Shown here one piece after another: positions 29,954 through 41,729 of a stretch of 64,000 bases of DNA. Numbering within the stretch: the stretch's first letter is position 1; each line of letters begins with the position of its first letter. The position numbers were made by a program, and so were the translations under genes. The notes under the pieces were generated by a model, which saw nothing but the letters and a program-made list of their open reading frames with translations, searched no databases and was not told the DNA's origin. Source of the stretch: Epiperipatus broadwayi (taxonomy: Eukaryota > Onychophora > Udeonychophora > Euonychophora > Peripatidae); contig JAQFVV010000275.1 of assembly GCA_028023455.1 (NCBI GenBank), positions 432,001 to 496,000 on the forward strand, written 5' to 3'.

Positions 29954-30720
29954 ATGAAGCAAAAAAATAAACAGAAAGGGGAAAAGCAGAAGGCGACAGA
30001 AGAGAAAAAAGTAAATGCAATGGAGATGATTTTAGAAAGATTAGAAATTCTAGAACTCCGATTTCAGGAAATGGATGAGAGGTTTGAATTGAGATTTCAG
30101 GAGATAGAACAGAGACTGGGGATAGAAAGCAAAGGTAGGCAAAAAAGGGGGATGTAAGGAAAATGAAGATGAAAGCAGGGAAAGGGTGGAGAAGTCTGAT
30201 GATAAAGAAGTAGAAGGAGGTTTAGATGAAAGAGAAGAATATAAAACAGGCCGAAGGCAGATGAGACTGAAAGACTGGAGCATATGGGTAAATGTATGGG
30301 TATGGCAATACACACCCACGTGAAACACTTCTTAAAGATACGGCAGTTTGAAGGCCAAATGGGGGTGAGAAAGGCATCCATCGGAGAAGTGGCAGAACTG
30401 CTTAATGCTCTGGACATGAGCACATATGTCCATAACATACTGTTGGAGTGAGGAAAGGAAGTCCAAGATCAGCAAAGTATTAAGATTGGGATGGAAGAAG
30501 GACATGCTAGTGGGGATGCCACGCATAGAAAAGGTGGTGACGATAGTGACAGACCGAGATGGCAATACAAACCGGAAGCTCATCGTCCGTCAGTCAAGCC
30601 AAAGTTTGACCAAGTAAGGGGTCCATGGCCACCGAAACAGAAAGGTGCTACTGAAGGGAATAAAGGATAAAAAAGAGTCATTTAAGAAGCCGTTCAAATA
30701 CACAGAAGGTATTTGAAGGC
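29954..30720 (+). pseudogene. Element A gag-like remnant
   Basis: Open from ATG at 29,954 for 67 codons: a Lys-rich start, then a Leu/Glu/Arg heptad repeat (LERLEILELRFQEMDERFELRFQEIEQRL), a predicted coiled coil like the Gag N termini of elements B, E and H. After a stop, fragments such as VRKASIGEVAELLNALDMSTYVHNILLE (about 30,360-30,450) and a basic Arg/Lys/Ser-rich tail in other frames (to 30,617) remain. No capsid homology box, protease or polymerase is seen. Pol has been deleted. Confidence 0.5.
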
Positions 30721-30729
30721 TATTGCACC

Positions 30730-30738
30730 AGGGGGGTA
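30730..30738 (+). promoter_or_regulatory. Polypurine tract of element A
   Basis: AGGGGGG followed by TA, directly before the 3' LTR start TGTAACAG. Confidence 0.75.
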
Positions 30739-32370
30739 TGTAACAGATGGGGTTTGAATACAAGAGATAATGCAATATAGTGTTAATTGCGAGTGTTGAT
30801 AAGGAATGACTGCGTATATGCAAAAAGATATAAATAAATAGTCATTCGAACCCTGTTACAAAGAGTGTGAACATAATACGTGATTTGTTAAAGGATGGAC
30901 TGTATGCTTATATAAATATAGTTGTATGTGTGTTATTATAAAGTGTGTTTATGTATTAATGGTTATATGTGGGATTGACGAGAGGCAATTATATACGGGG
31001 TTGTATAAATTTGTTATTGATTATACATATATATTTTGTTGTTCATTAAATTTTTTAAATTCTACATTTTAATAATATTAGTGGTAACACACGTTTCTTC
31101 ATGAATCTATTGAACATATAAAGCTACAGAAATAGAAATGAATCAGTTGTTGCGGGCAGTTTGGTTAATGACTCTATCATCAAGAAGTCTGAGAACTAGC
31201 CAAGTTGGTATTTTAGAAACAATGGAAGGTTTGGTCTGCAGTGTACGAATATACAAGGGAAAATGTGAGGTTAATGAGTGTAAAAGAAAGGAGCTATTTT
31301 GCTCTCAAAAATAGATAGGTGTAATTAGACGGAAAAAAGGCATGGCATGGATTTTAGATTGTATTAACGTATAATTAATTAAGAAGTTATTAATATTCCC
31401 ATCAAAAGGTTGGGGTAATTAAAAAGTGTGGGTTTCATTAGATCGGCCCAGTGGATTGTTATTTTAGAACTTACCTGAATCAGATTTACGAACTTCGCTG
31501 TTTAAAATTTATCAAGTGTAATGGTGACAAAGCACCTTCGACAACTCAGACCTCTTAAGCGAGTGAAATCATCTACTCCACCTCTATGATAAGCTATTTG
31601 GTATCACATTGCAGACTGTTTACCATCCTTAGGATCAACAAACATCGATAAGGCCAGTATTTCTTTAGAATTATAAATGTGTGGACTGTTAGGTTTGATC
31701 ACGTGGACATTTGATCGTAATTAAGGTAAATTGACCTTTGCTCTATATATATATGTTCAATAAATGCGTAGTAATGAAAAGACTTGTGTTAGTTCTATAT
31801 TAAATACAGTAATAAATCGTGTTTAAATTAAATAAATTAAAAACATTGAATAGACAACACTGATGTGTAATTGCACTCTTTCGTTGATATATATATATAT
31901 ATATGAATCATATATGTGTGTATCGGAATAAATGGGTTGTGCCCATGAATATTAAGATATGTATATGCGTATATAAAACTTAGAATTTAATAGTAACTAG
32001 TGTAGTAGCATATAGCTTAATTTGTTATAACTTCTGGACTAGAGTAAAAGATTTATAAACAAGTAAATTTATATTGTAGTATGCGTTGATATAAGACGTA
32101 GTCGGGAATTGTCTTTGCTTTGTTCTCTAGTTAGACCATGTTCCCAAACCTTGAGATTGAACTAGTCTGGATGCGCTACCCTTTATATATTTATATATAT
32201 ATTCAGAACCCTTATTTATGTTTTCGATGAGTATAATTCTTATCAAAGTGTAAGATTGGCGCTTGAGATGGATTTAACCCATGCTCATAAATATACTTAC
32301 TCGAAGCTGCAGGAAAGAACGCATATATGTGCATGAATTAAAGAACGATAATACGGAATAGATGCTTACT
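30739..32370 (+). repeat. 3' LTR of element A
   Basis: Matches 27,872-29,502 along its whole length with scattered substitutions, mostly transitions, and microsatellite length differences (for example ATATATATATAT at 31,889). Confidence 0.88.
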
Positions 32371-33491
32371 CATACATACATATAATCAATATGTATACAT
32401 TATATTTGTATTCTTATATTTATACAAATATATGTAATTTTGTAAATTACTATTTTTCATTTTTTAAAATGAAAAATCATTGTTGGAGAAAAGATAGTTG
32501 ACATAGTGATGACCTCTGGGTTCATATACAGTTTATGGAATTAAAGGAAATGAAATTAACTTAGTGATTTATTATTGAATTATATTGTAACAATGTAGAA
32601 TGTGATATGCTTCAGCAAGCTCATGCAGCTATATATAAAAATAATAATTCTGTTTCTATTAGAAGATTAAGGATTCCTTCACCTATATTGTCACAAAGAT
32701 TTATACTGTGTTCATTTAAAAAAAAACAATGTATAAGATAAAATCTATATTTTGAATGATTTAATACTTATTAGAAGAAATTTCTAATATTTTTTTTAAA
32801 GAAAGTAATTTGAATATATTTTCATGTTCAATAAAAATCATTCTAATTGGAGTTCCTAAAATTTAAACTTCATTTTAAAAAAGAACATGTTTATAAAAAC
32901 TTCAACTAAATTTAATGTACTTTACATTATAAGGAAAATGCAGAATGAGTAGAACACTTATTTATCATGGGATATATAAAATGCACTTGCCTAGTAAAAT
33001 ATATATGTGTGAATAACATCTATTGCTGAATGCCTATAAAATTATATAAAAGCTATATCTTCAAAATGGAATTATAATTGTTAATAAAGGAACTGTGTGT
33101 TAACGAAGATGAAATCTACATATAAGGAGGAAATTCAATGTCAACTTGGGATTCCCTATTATTTTCTTCAATGTATAACAATGAAGGAATTAAAAATTGC
33201 GTCTTCGAAGGATTTTCATTCGCAAATTCCAGGAACATCTAAGACTATTCTTTTATAAATACCATTTAAGTTTTTGAAAATTATAATTGGGAAAGATTAA
33301 TTTCATTTTCTTTATTAATTAATAATTTAAAATATTTTTATTTTTATTTATGATTAATAAAGATTTAGATATAGGTTAGGAAATATTAATATGGGAAAGG
33401 CATGTAAAAATATAAAGGGATAAAGTGAACTTGGAGGTAAGAAATTAAATTATTTTTAAATTCACATACTATTATTTTCTATAACATGACA
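32371..33491. other. Unassigned segment between A and B, perhaps the 5' part of the B left LTR
   Basis: 1.1 kb with no match elsewhere in the window that I can see. TGTAATTTTGTAAATTAC at 32,433, a perfect small palindrome after ATAT, and TGTAACAATG at 32,585 after ATAT both look like possible LTR starts pairing with the GTTACA end at 35,106. If either is right, the left B LTR is 2.5-2.7 kb and the right one is 5'-truncated. Undecided. No coding region. Confidence 0.35.
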
Positions 33492-35106
33492 CTATATTTC
33501 TTTGCTTATTTTAAATGCTTATTATATTTTATATGCCAATATTTCGAAATAGTGGGCACTTAATTTCATGTTTTTAAGAAGATATTATATGAAAATCTTC
33601 GCGTAATTTGTTTATAGCATCAACTTTCTGCGCTGTTTCGAAATCCTACATTTTTTTATTATTTAAATGATTTAATATGTGAAATGTGGCTCTTTTATAA
33701 TCAACCCTTTAAAAACTTAACATTATAGTTTTATTTAGAATTAAATTTAGCCTTGATCATATTTATAAGTATATTTGACATTTATGTTCTTAAGTCCATA
33801 GAAATATACTTTCCCTCCTTAAATATTTATTATCTATAAGTAACTTAATAGATCGAACATGTCAAAGTACAGATGTATTAATATTCCCTTTAGTAGCATA
33901 GACATTTAGTATCAGGCTACACAAGAGTTGGTCCCAATTTGATAGAGCTAATATGCTATTAACTCATATTTCATAGTATGAAATATACTATTCTTTGCTT
34001 GGCAGATGTGATATATTATTTTATAAAATTATTCTCATTTTGCTGCTATACATAATATATGTATCTCAAGATGGAGCCACGGCATTGCCAGCACATCTTC
34101 TCTTAAAGGGTAGAGCAGTAGTGAAGCCTGAGCCAAGGCCAGGTTAGCATGTAAGTTCCTCACCATTCCTGTACACAATGTTCCTTTTCACGCAGCATTG
34201 CGATCGGTTACAGGGTACTGGCATTTGTCGCAAGAACCCTGAAGTTATTTCATCCATCCGCAGAGTGACTTTTCCTATTATTGTTTACCTGTGCCATAGC
34301 ACATTGGTAAAATCTTATTTCAGCCAACTCTCCCACCTTAACATAACGCTTTCAGTATTCTGAAATTTTCTCTCGAAAGCCATGTTCGATCGATCATTAC
34401 TTGAACTGGTTTATGCGCTCATTATTAAGTCATATTGTATATTTTAGTAAATGAATTCATGATCAAAGTTCAATATAATTATTTATGTACCAGCCACAAA
34501 TGTAATAGGATTTGGCTTAACTAGACTTATAGACATAACATAGTGATTAAATATGTATCAGTTGTAAAGCAATTCATAAAATGGGCATATGTTAAACCCA
34601 TTTATGAAAATTTAATGAAATTATTTATGTAAAGTTATTTTGAATTATCCAATGTTTGCATACATTCTATGCTGAATGCTATTGTAAATAAATGAAATAT
34701 GGATAGAAGAATTGTAAATAAATGTATAATTAGTTTAATGTATTTCGTTCTCTGTCTCGTTATTGATCTAATTCAATCCAATTCTAATTACTATTTATAG
34801 TCTATATATGTGAAAACTATGCATTAAGTTAAATTAGATTAGTGATATATTTTAGTCAATTAAGAACCTTTCTTTTATTCATCAGAGTCTTATTGCTTCT
34901 CCGTGACCTATGTCGGCCGTGGGGAAAGAGGTATACTATGTGTAATTTCAAGGTGGTCATTCGTAGGGTCTTGAGTCTTGGAATCCTGGCTCATGAGTTG
35001 AAGTGTGGTCGGACTTGGGATGTCACAGTCCTAGTCTAGTCAGCTTCGGTCTCTTTTGCTTGGATTCTGAATTCTGTTACACGAATGTACAAACTTGACT
35101 GTTACA
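33492..35106 (+). repeat. Left LTR of element B (alignable part)
   Basis: Begins to align with the right copy at CTATATTTCTTTGC and ends ATTCTGTTACACG...GACTGTTACA. Short open frames repeated in both LTR copies (34,178-34,363 and 34,842-35,039) are conserved only because the LTRs are copies. The relatively GC-rich part 34,080-34,360 may hold regulatory sequence. Confidence 0.85.
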
Positions 35107-35160
35107 TAGTATTTTTTTTCCCCCGGGTTTTTAATCCCAAAATCATGGGGCCTGTAACTT
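35107..35160 (+). promoter_or_regulatory. Degenerate primer-site-like sequence of element B
   Basis: About 26 bp after the LTR end is TAATCCCAAAATCATGGGGC (35,127-35,146). It resembles the primer-site region of element A (GGCATCCCAACGAATGGGGC) but has lost the TGG and is displaced by a T/C-rich insert. Confidence 0.4.
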
Positions 35161-35933
35161 ATTTCCACCCCTGAGGAGATTAAGTATATAGATAAAATTC
35201 TTTTGTTCAAAATTAATGATTTGAATTAATTTTTTCATTTTCCAAAATAATGTATATGTATAGATTTTTTTTTCATGAGTTTGAACGTCAATTATTTCCA
35301 TACTCGGAGTAGATTATTATTTCATTATATAAAAATTATTTATATAGATGCATAGTATAATTTTAAGGGGATTTATAATATATGTTGTGTAAACTTTCTT
35401 GCTCACTGTGACTAGCGCCCGAGGATGATTTGAATAAATGTCAAATCATTCTCACATAAATTTTGTCATCAGGAGTAAAGATAGAAAAGGGGGGTCTATT
35501 ATTTGTTTTATGTTTTATGAATTGGATTGAATGAGAAAGAGAAGGAAATAAATGTAAGGTCAAATCAAGTCTTAAAGGTTCGAAACTAGCACAGATGTGT
35601 AAATTAAATTATAACCATGAACCGTGGAAAATTTAAAAAAGAAAAACAGCTGCAAGAGGCCAAGAGTGAGTTGCATTTTATAATTTTTTTGTTATATAAA
35701 TTAAATTTATTTCACTGTTAGTTAAATGTTGGGTGGGCATCAAGCAAATGTATAGTGAGAAGTTAGGTGTATTAATAGAGTTAGGCATAGGTATTGGGAT
35801 GAGTAGGAGGCAGATCGTTTTCTTTGTGGAGTGCAGCAATTAGTCGAGTTAGTAAAGCAAACAAAAACCAAGAAATTTTAGCAAAAACGAATTGAGCCAG
35901 TAAAAAGAAAAAAAAATTTGTTAGTATATTAAA

Positions 35934-36308
35934 ATGGATAATAGTATGGAAAAAGTAGTGAGCAAAGGAGAAGAAGGAAAACAGGAAAAGAAGGAATGTG
36001 TAGGGGTATTATATTAAGATCGGGAAAAGAAATTATGGAAGAGAGTAGCAGCACAGAGGGAGACACAGAAGGTGAAGTGAGTACGAGCCAGATTAGGGAT
36101 AAGGCATCTATACAACAAAGCGTGGCCATGTCAGAAAAGTCAGACAACACAGTAACTGAACAGAGACCCACAGAAGAAATAAAAAAAGAATGCTGGAATA
36201 TTAATTGCAATGATGGAATCACTATTGAAACAAATTAAAATGAAAATAGCAACAAGCAGACAGGATGCAGAAGAGAGAGATCATAGAAATAATCTAGAAA
36301 TGGAATGA
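35934..36308 (+). pseudogene. N-terminal part of element B gag-like ORF, broken
   Basis: A start at 35,934 (MDNSMEKVVSKGEEGK) leads into frames that switch by about 36,000. The frame 35,996-36,238 carries an acidic/Ser/Thr-rich sequence (EESSSTEGDTEGEVSTSQ). The main ORF frame can be followed upstream through SLLKQIKMKIATSRQDAEE to a TGA at 36,306-36,308 that replaces an expected sense codon. So the long ORF has lost its original N terminus. Confidence 0.5.
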
Positions 36309-36344
36309 CGTTTTGAAGCTTTGGGCAGACGATGTGAGGAAGGA

Positions 36345-37409
36345 ATGGCACAGATTAGAAAAGACTTAGAAGAAATGCTGTGTAAAGGCCTGCAGGAAGT
36401 ATCCTTTAGCTGCCAACAGAATTGTGAAAAAATACAGTTTGAATTCACAGAAATGATGGATACAACCAGGACAGAAAATAAAAATGAAATGGTGACAATC
36501 CAAGAGGAAATCAAGGCCATGGGGGAGCAAGTTGAGCATCAAGAAAGGGATATAGGGAAGAAGTTCAATAAAATGGAGACAGATCTTAGCAGGAAGTTTC
36601 AGGAATATGAAGACACACATAGAGAGATCCGGGACAAAATATATGAATTAAAAGAAGGCCTGGCTCATAGAAGTCAATTAGCAGCCAAGGAAGAGAACAG
36701 TATAGCAGAATGTATTCAAGAATTAAGAAAAGACCTCACTGAAATGAAGGGAGCAAAGAAAGAAAGCATAGAAAACAGTTTAGCCACTAGTCATTTAGCA
36801 GAGAACCCATGCAAAAGAAAACTAGTATCAGTGGGGGACTCTAAAGAGATTCTTAGAAAGGAGAAAAGCAACATCAATGCAGAAAGCATTATAAACAAAG
36901 GAAATGATCAGATAGCCACCCCAGATAGGAATGAGTTAGATGCAGAGACAATCACACTGTATGGGATCTACGAATCGAAGAGTACCATAAAGGGCAAGAA
37001 GAAAAGGAAGAGAAAGGATCCATACACAAGTAAGAAGAAAGCAAGGCTGGGATGGACAGAGAGAAGGCAGGAGACAGCCACAGAGGTTTGCCAGAGGAAA
37101 AACAGAGGGAGAGAGAAAGAACGGATTCAAACCCTACTATTCAGAAATAACAAATCTGGAAAGCATCCAAAGAATTTCCCTAGCTATGAAGGAGTAGACT
37201 TAAATAGAGGATCGGATGAGGAAGTTTTATATAGTGGAAGTGAGTGTGCACGGAGTCTAGAAATTCACCTAGCACAACTGACTGTGAGATGGGAAGATGA
37301 GTATGAGGGATATGGATGGACATCAGATGAAGAGGATGACATTATATTCGGGTGCTGTTTTAAGTCAGATAAAGAGGAGTTACTTAATGTATCACCAGAT
37401 CCTATTTAG
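36345..37409 (+). CDS. Element B gag-like coiled-coil protein, 354 codons, pol absent
   Basis: Longest intact non-repeat ORF of the LTR elements. The frame is open from 36,309; the first ATG is at 36,345. The N-terminal half (to about 150) is a Glu/Lys-rich coiled coil (MAQIRKDLEEML, KKFNKMETDLSRKF, CIQELRKDLTEM). The middle (about 215-260) is strongly basic (KGKKKRKRKDPYTSKKKAR, then an Arg-rich tail), suggesting nucleic-acid binding or nuclear import. The C terminus is acidic with a GYGWTSDEEDDIIFGCC patch. There is no CCHC knuckle and no capsid box. It may be Gag, or a Gag N terminus joined in frame to the end of pol by a deletion. It sits between the two B LTRs. Not assigned to a named family. 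Confidence 0.5.
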   Translation: MAQIRKDLEEMLCKGLQEVSFSCQQNCEKIQFEFTEMMDTTRTENKNEMVTIQEEIKAMGEQVEHQERDIGKKFNKMETDLSRKFQEYEDTHREIRDKIYELKEGLAHRSQLAAKEENSIAECIQELRKDLTEMKGAKKESIENSLATSHLAENPCKRKLVSVGDSKEILRKEKSNINAESIINKGNDQIATPDRNELDAETITLYGIYESKSTIKGKKKRKRKDPYTSKKKARLGWTERRQETATEVCQRKNRGREKERIQTLLFRNNKSGKHPKNFPSYEGVDLNRGSDEEVLYSGSECARSLEIHLAQLTVRWEDEYEGYGWTSDEEDDIIFGCCFKSDKEELLNVSPDPI

Positions 37410-39283
37410 ATAAAATATATATTTTTGTTATGATCTACCCTCCCTTATTATTATATAGTTTATAAATTATCATTATTATATATATATATATATAAACAAA
37501 AAAAAACAATTAACATCCCCATTGCATATTAATTAACGTATATCCAGTAGGATATAAAAGTTTGTTTAATGTAAATATTTGACAATATTCTATTTTGTGT
37601 GGATTGCTTTTAAACTTTTAATTTAGTCGTATTTTTTGGAAGTAATTGATTGTCTAATATGTATGAAGTTCCTCGGTATGGAATGTAGCAGGCAATTGGG
37701 TTTATATGTTTTTCATCTCTCTATGTGGGTAGCTTAATTGATTTAATATTATTAGTAAAAAAAAAAAAAGAGCCTATAAAATTATTTAATAGCCAACTGT
37801 AAGTAAATTCCTTTTTTTTTTGTTATTTTTTTTTTTTTGTCCCAAGTATTCGGATATGAAATGATAACTTTCCAAGCCCCTATCATTTCACCATTAAACC
37901 TAATGACACACTCATCTGTTCTAAGTTCGAACCTATTTAAATGTTAATAAATTTAAAATTCACTCATGTCTATATAAACAGTATTATATATTTGCGTGCG
38001 AACCAACGCTATAATTAGATAGGATTAGGAAAATTATAGCATACTAAATTTATTTAATATTTCTAAAAATGTTCATTATATTATTTAAGTTAAGAGTAAA
38101 TTATTAATTTTGTTGTTTAATATTGTAATTTTGTATGTGAATATATAATCAGTGCTATATAGAAGAAAGACATGATTTTAAAATATGTAAAAGCCGTTAT
38201 CTAAAAATAATATTAAATGTCTTTAAAAATTGTTAAAAGATTTCTTGTTTTAAATATATTTCAGGGAAAAGTTTCTCGAAAATATATTTAAAAGCTATAT
38301 CAAAATATGTTTGTAAATTATTTTTAATAAATATGTAAAAAGGTTTGCATTTTAAAAAAAATGTTAAAAGGTTGTTTTTAAATAAAAAGAGTTTCTATTA
38401 TATGTAAGATTAAAAATAAAAGCTGGTCAAGTAATTAAAAAGATTTCTGGTTGGAAACAAGTGTCATTAACGACCACACCTGGAATTCGTAAAAAGTAAA
38501 ACTAGTTCAAAATTTACTAATTAAAATCTCCTTAGATAAGATTAAGTTATTTTAAAATCTAAATTGGACAATTGTTTGCAATGAAAAATCTTAATTATAA
38601 TAATAGCTTATGGAATGTTTCTAACATAAGTTATCTAAGATCTGGATTATAAATTGAAAAATATTTAATTTAATTCCTGAGTTTAGTGAGTCTTGAGGCG
38701 ATAGATTCTGATAAGGAAAAGATATAAATACTCTGTATTTTTAACAAGGAGAGAACAGCCATATTGTTAGAGAGAATTGCAGCCAGCCTTCACAATTGTT
38801 AATGTTTAACATGTCTGGCTAAAAGCGGGCATCTTGTTGCTGTTACTCCATGGGAGAACGGGGTTTCTCTCATCGAAATGCCTAAACCACCATCATGCCG
38901 ATAGAAGAGACAAGCCTAACATAATGGGAAAGATGATGCCACCAGCCACCCAGTCAAACTCACCAAACCTACAGCAAGAACTTTCAGTCCAGATAAATAA
39001 TACTGGTACTGTTTTATTTTTCAAACCACAGAGCTCTGTGTAATTCTGGGTAATTCTGTGTAATTCTTTATGTAAATATATCTATATAAGTTAGCTAACT
39101 CTCTTTTTAAAATAATTATAAAACTAATATGTAACTAAAACTTAAATCCATTTAATTAATATATTAAATATGTCAATTGCTAAAATTTAATGTCGTTAAA
39201 GTTTAAATAATCTGACTTATTTATATTTTCCATTCACTTCAAAGTAAATTATTTAGTTTAAAGTTATATCACTGCAGTTGTGT
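37410..39283. other. Noncoding part of element B, no polypurine tract seen
   Basis: A+T-rich, with homopolymer runs at 37,757 and 37,810-37,840 and a TA run at 37,479-37,494. A somewhat more balanced patch at 38,690-39,060 has short open frames without recognisable motifs. I do not see a polypurine tract before 39,284, which supports 5' truncation of the right LTR. Confidence 0.45.
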
Positions 39284-40880
39284 CTATATTTCTTTGCTTA
39301 TTTTAAATGCTTATTATATTTTATATGCCAATATTTCGAAACAGTGGGCACTTAATTTCATGTTTTTAAGAAGATATTAATTGAAACTCTTCATGTAATT
39401 TGTTTATAACATCAACTTTCTGCGCTGTTTCGAAATCCTATATTTTTTTTATTATTTAAATGATTTAATATGTGAAATGTGGCTCTTTTATAATCAACCC
39501 TTTAAAAACTTAACCTTATAGTTTTATTTAGAATTAAATTTAGCCTTGATCGTATTTATAAGTATATTTGACATTTAAGTTCTTAAGTCCATAGAAATAT
39601 ACTTTCCCTCCTTAAATATTTATTATCTATAAGTAACTTAATAGATCGAGCATGTCAAAGTACAGATGTATTAATATTCCCTTTAGTAGCATAGACATTT
39701 ATTATCAGGCTACACAAGAGTTGGTCCCAATTTGATAGAGCTAATATGCTATTAACTCGTACTATTCTTTGCTTGGCAGATGTGATATATTATTTTATAA
39801 AATTATTCTCGTTTTGCTGCTATATGGAATATACGTATCTCAAGATGGAGCCACGGCATTGCCAGCACATCTTCTCTTAAAGGGTAGAGCAGTAGTAAAG
39901 CCTGAGCCAAGGCCAGGTTAGCACGTAAGTCCCCCACCATTCCTGTACACAATGTTCCTTTTCACGCAGCATTGCGATCGGTTACAGGGTACTGGCATTT
40001 GTCGCAAGAACCCTGAAGTTATTTCATCCATCCGCAGAGCAACTTTTCCTATTATTGTTTACCTGTGCCATAGTGCATTGGTAAAATCTTATTTCAGCCA
40101 ACTCTCCCAACTTAACATAACGCTTTCAGCATTCTGAAATTTTCTCTCGAAAGCCATGTTCGATGGATCATTACTTGAGCTGGTTTATGCGCTCGTTATT
40201 AAGTCATATTGTATATTTTAGTAAATGAATTCATGATCAAAGTTCAATATAATTATTTATATACCAGCCACAAATGTAATAGGATTTGGCTTAACTAGAT
40301 TTATAGACATAACATAGTGATTAAATATGTATCAGTTGTAAAGCAATTCATAAAATGGGCATATGTTAAACCCATTTATGAAAATTTAATGAAATTATTT
40401 ATGTAAAGTTATTTTGAATTACCCAATATTTGCACACATTCTACGCTGAATGCTATTGTAAATAAATGAAATATGGATAGAAGAATTGTAAATAAATGTA
40501 TAATTAGTTTAATGTATTTCGTTCTCTGTCTCATTATTGATATAATTCAATCCAATTCTAATTACTATTTATAGTCTATATATGTGAAAACTATGCATTA
40601 AGGTAAATTAGATTAGTGATATATTTTAGTCAATTAAGAACCTTTCTTTTATTCATCAGAGTCTTATTGCTTCTCCGTGACCTATGTCGGCCATGTGGAA
40701 AGAGGTATACTATGTGTAATTTCAAGGTGGTCATTCGTAGGGTCTTGAGTCTTGGAATCCTGGCTCATGAGTTGAAGTGTGGTCAGACTTGGGATGTCAC
40801 AGTCCTAGTCTGGTCAGCTTCAGTCTCTTTTACTTGGATTCTGAATTCTGTTACGCGAATATACAAACTTGACAGTTACA
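39284..40880 (+). repeat. Right LTR of element B
   Basis: Near-identical to 33,492-35,106 and ends GACAGTTACA, directly followed by the resumed G 3' LTR. A 16-bp segment of the left copy (ATTTCATAGTATGAAATA, a small palindrome at about 33,967) is missing here. Confidence 0.86.
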
Positions 40881-41285
40881 ATATATAATGATGCAATCTT
40901 GCTAAATAAATTGTTGCAGGATTTTTATGCCTTCATGTCATTAAATGGTGATAGAGTCTCACCATTGGTATGCCTAGAGTCCAAACAAGTGTGGGATTAT
41001 TTAAAAGTAAGTTCTCATGGATTCAGGAGACAAATTGCTACAAAATCAGGAACTTTATGAGTTTGAATTGTTGTAAGTAGTTGGAGTTTGGAATCATTCA
41101 ACATGCACAAATAAAAGAAAGACACCATCTGTCAAAGACAGTGGTTCCACTCTTACAAATTTTAACCCTTTATTTTTAAAGAATAAGTTTTCATTGAATT
41201 TTGATACTTTTGAATATTTTGTATTTGTATTTTGTGTATACTGAGAGTTGAGTTAGGATTTTTTTCACCTTTGTACTCATTTACA

Positions 41286-41286
<1 letters not shown>

Positions 41287-41342
<56 letters not shown>
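41287..41342. repeat. (AT)n microsatellite
   Basis: About 28 AT units. The 5' LTR has only a short AT run at the same place (about 12,282-12,293). Confidence 0.95.
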
Positions 41343-41345
<3 letters not shown>

Positions 41346-41605
41346 TCTTTTAGAATCTTAAAATTTAATAAACCCATTATGCTTAAATTTTGATAAAGGG
41401 AGAAAAATATATAAATACACAACTCAAGGTATACATATATAATTTATATATGTTTGTAAATAAAATCTTATCATAATCGGATGCATTAGACTTGACATCT
41501 GGACATTGACTTAAGAGACAAAGGTAAGATTTTTAAACATCTACATTTAATTAGGCATTTAGTATATAAAGTTAAATATTCATTTTACTTACTAATGATT
41601 AATTA

Positions 41606-41729
41606 CATCACATAATCATTATTTCTTATGCTAGCACATAACTGTTATTAAAACAGGCAAAACTCTCCATACAGTAGTGCCACTCAGTGCCAACCAGAGT
41701 ACACTACTGTATGGAGAGTTTTGCCTGTG
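41606..41729. mobile_element. 124-bp hairpin MITE
   Basis: Two perfect 27-bp inverted arms (41,653-41,679 and 41,702-41,728) with a 22-bp loop, preceded by an unpaired about 47-bp left extension starting CATCACATAATC. It is flanked by the 8-bp direct repeat ATTAATTA (41,598-41,605 and 41,730-41,737). The 5' LTR of G has a single ATTAATTA at 18,108-18,115, which is the empty site. The left extension and arms match the fold-back element at 3,027-3,974, so this is a short derivative of that family. Confidence 0.9.

Larger units (their letters stand above)
27872..32370 (+). mobile_element. LTR element A: internally deleted LTR retrotransposon
   Basis: Two about 1.63-kb LTRs (27,872-29,502 and 30,739-32,370) flank a 1.24-kb internal region with a Lys-type primer-binding site, a short gag-like remnant and a polypurine tract. 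LTR termini are TGTAAC...TTACA (the second copy ends TTACT). By eye the LTRs differ at roughly one base in 15-20 in the first 230 bp. The left flank is the interrupted G LTR, but the right flank is not G sequence, so the right-hand boundary has been rearranged or hit by element B. Non-autonomous. Confidence 0.85.
33492..40880 (+). mobile_element. LTR element B: long-LTR element with one long gag-like ORF and no pol
   Basis: Two about 1.6-kb near-identical repeats (33,492-35,106 and 39,284-40,880) both end in GTTACA and flank 4.2 kb. About 9 differences in 270 bp are visible at 34,080-34,350 versus 39,850-40,120, so B is the youngest of the LTR elements here. The internal region holds a 354-codon gag-like ORF but no protease, reverse transcriptase or integrase, so B depends on another element. 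The right flank (atatataatgatgcaatc) is the interrupted G LTR. The left boundary is uncertain. Confidence 0.78.

Noticed and set aside
30050-30823. Several minus-strand ORFs rich in Leu, Ser and Phe
   Set aside because: They are antisense to the purine-rich gag-like region of element A; membrane-like composition is what a Lys/Glu-rich coding strand gives in reverse. The same applies to 35,929-36,222 and 36,281-36,620.
34178-35039. Small ORFs of 61-65 codons present in both B LTRs (also 39,952-40,888)
   Set aside because: They look conserved, but only because the two LTRs are copies of each other. No start context, motif or codon signal supports them.
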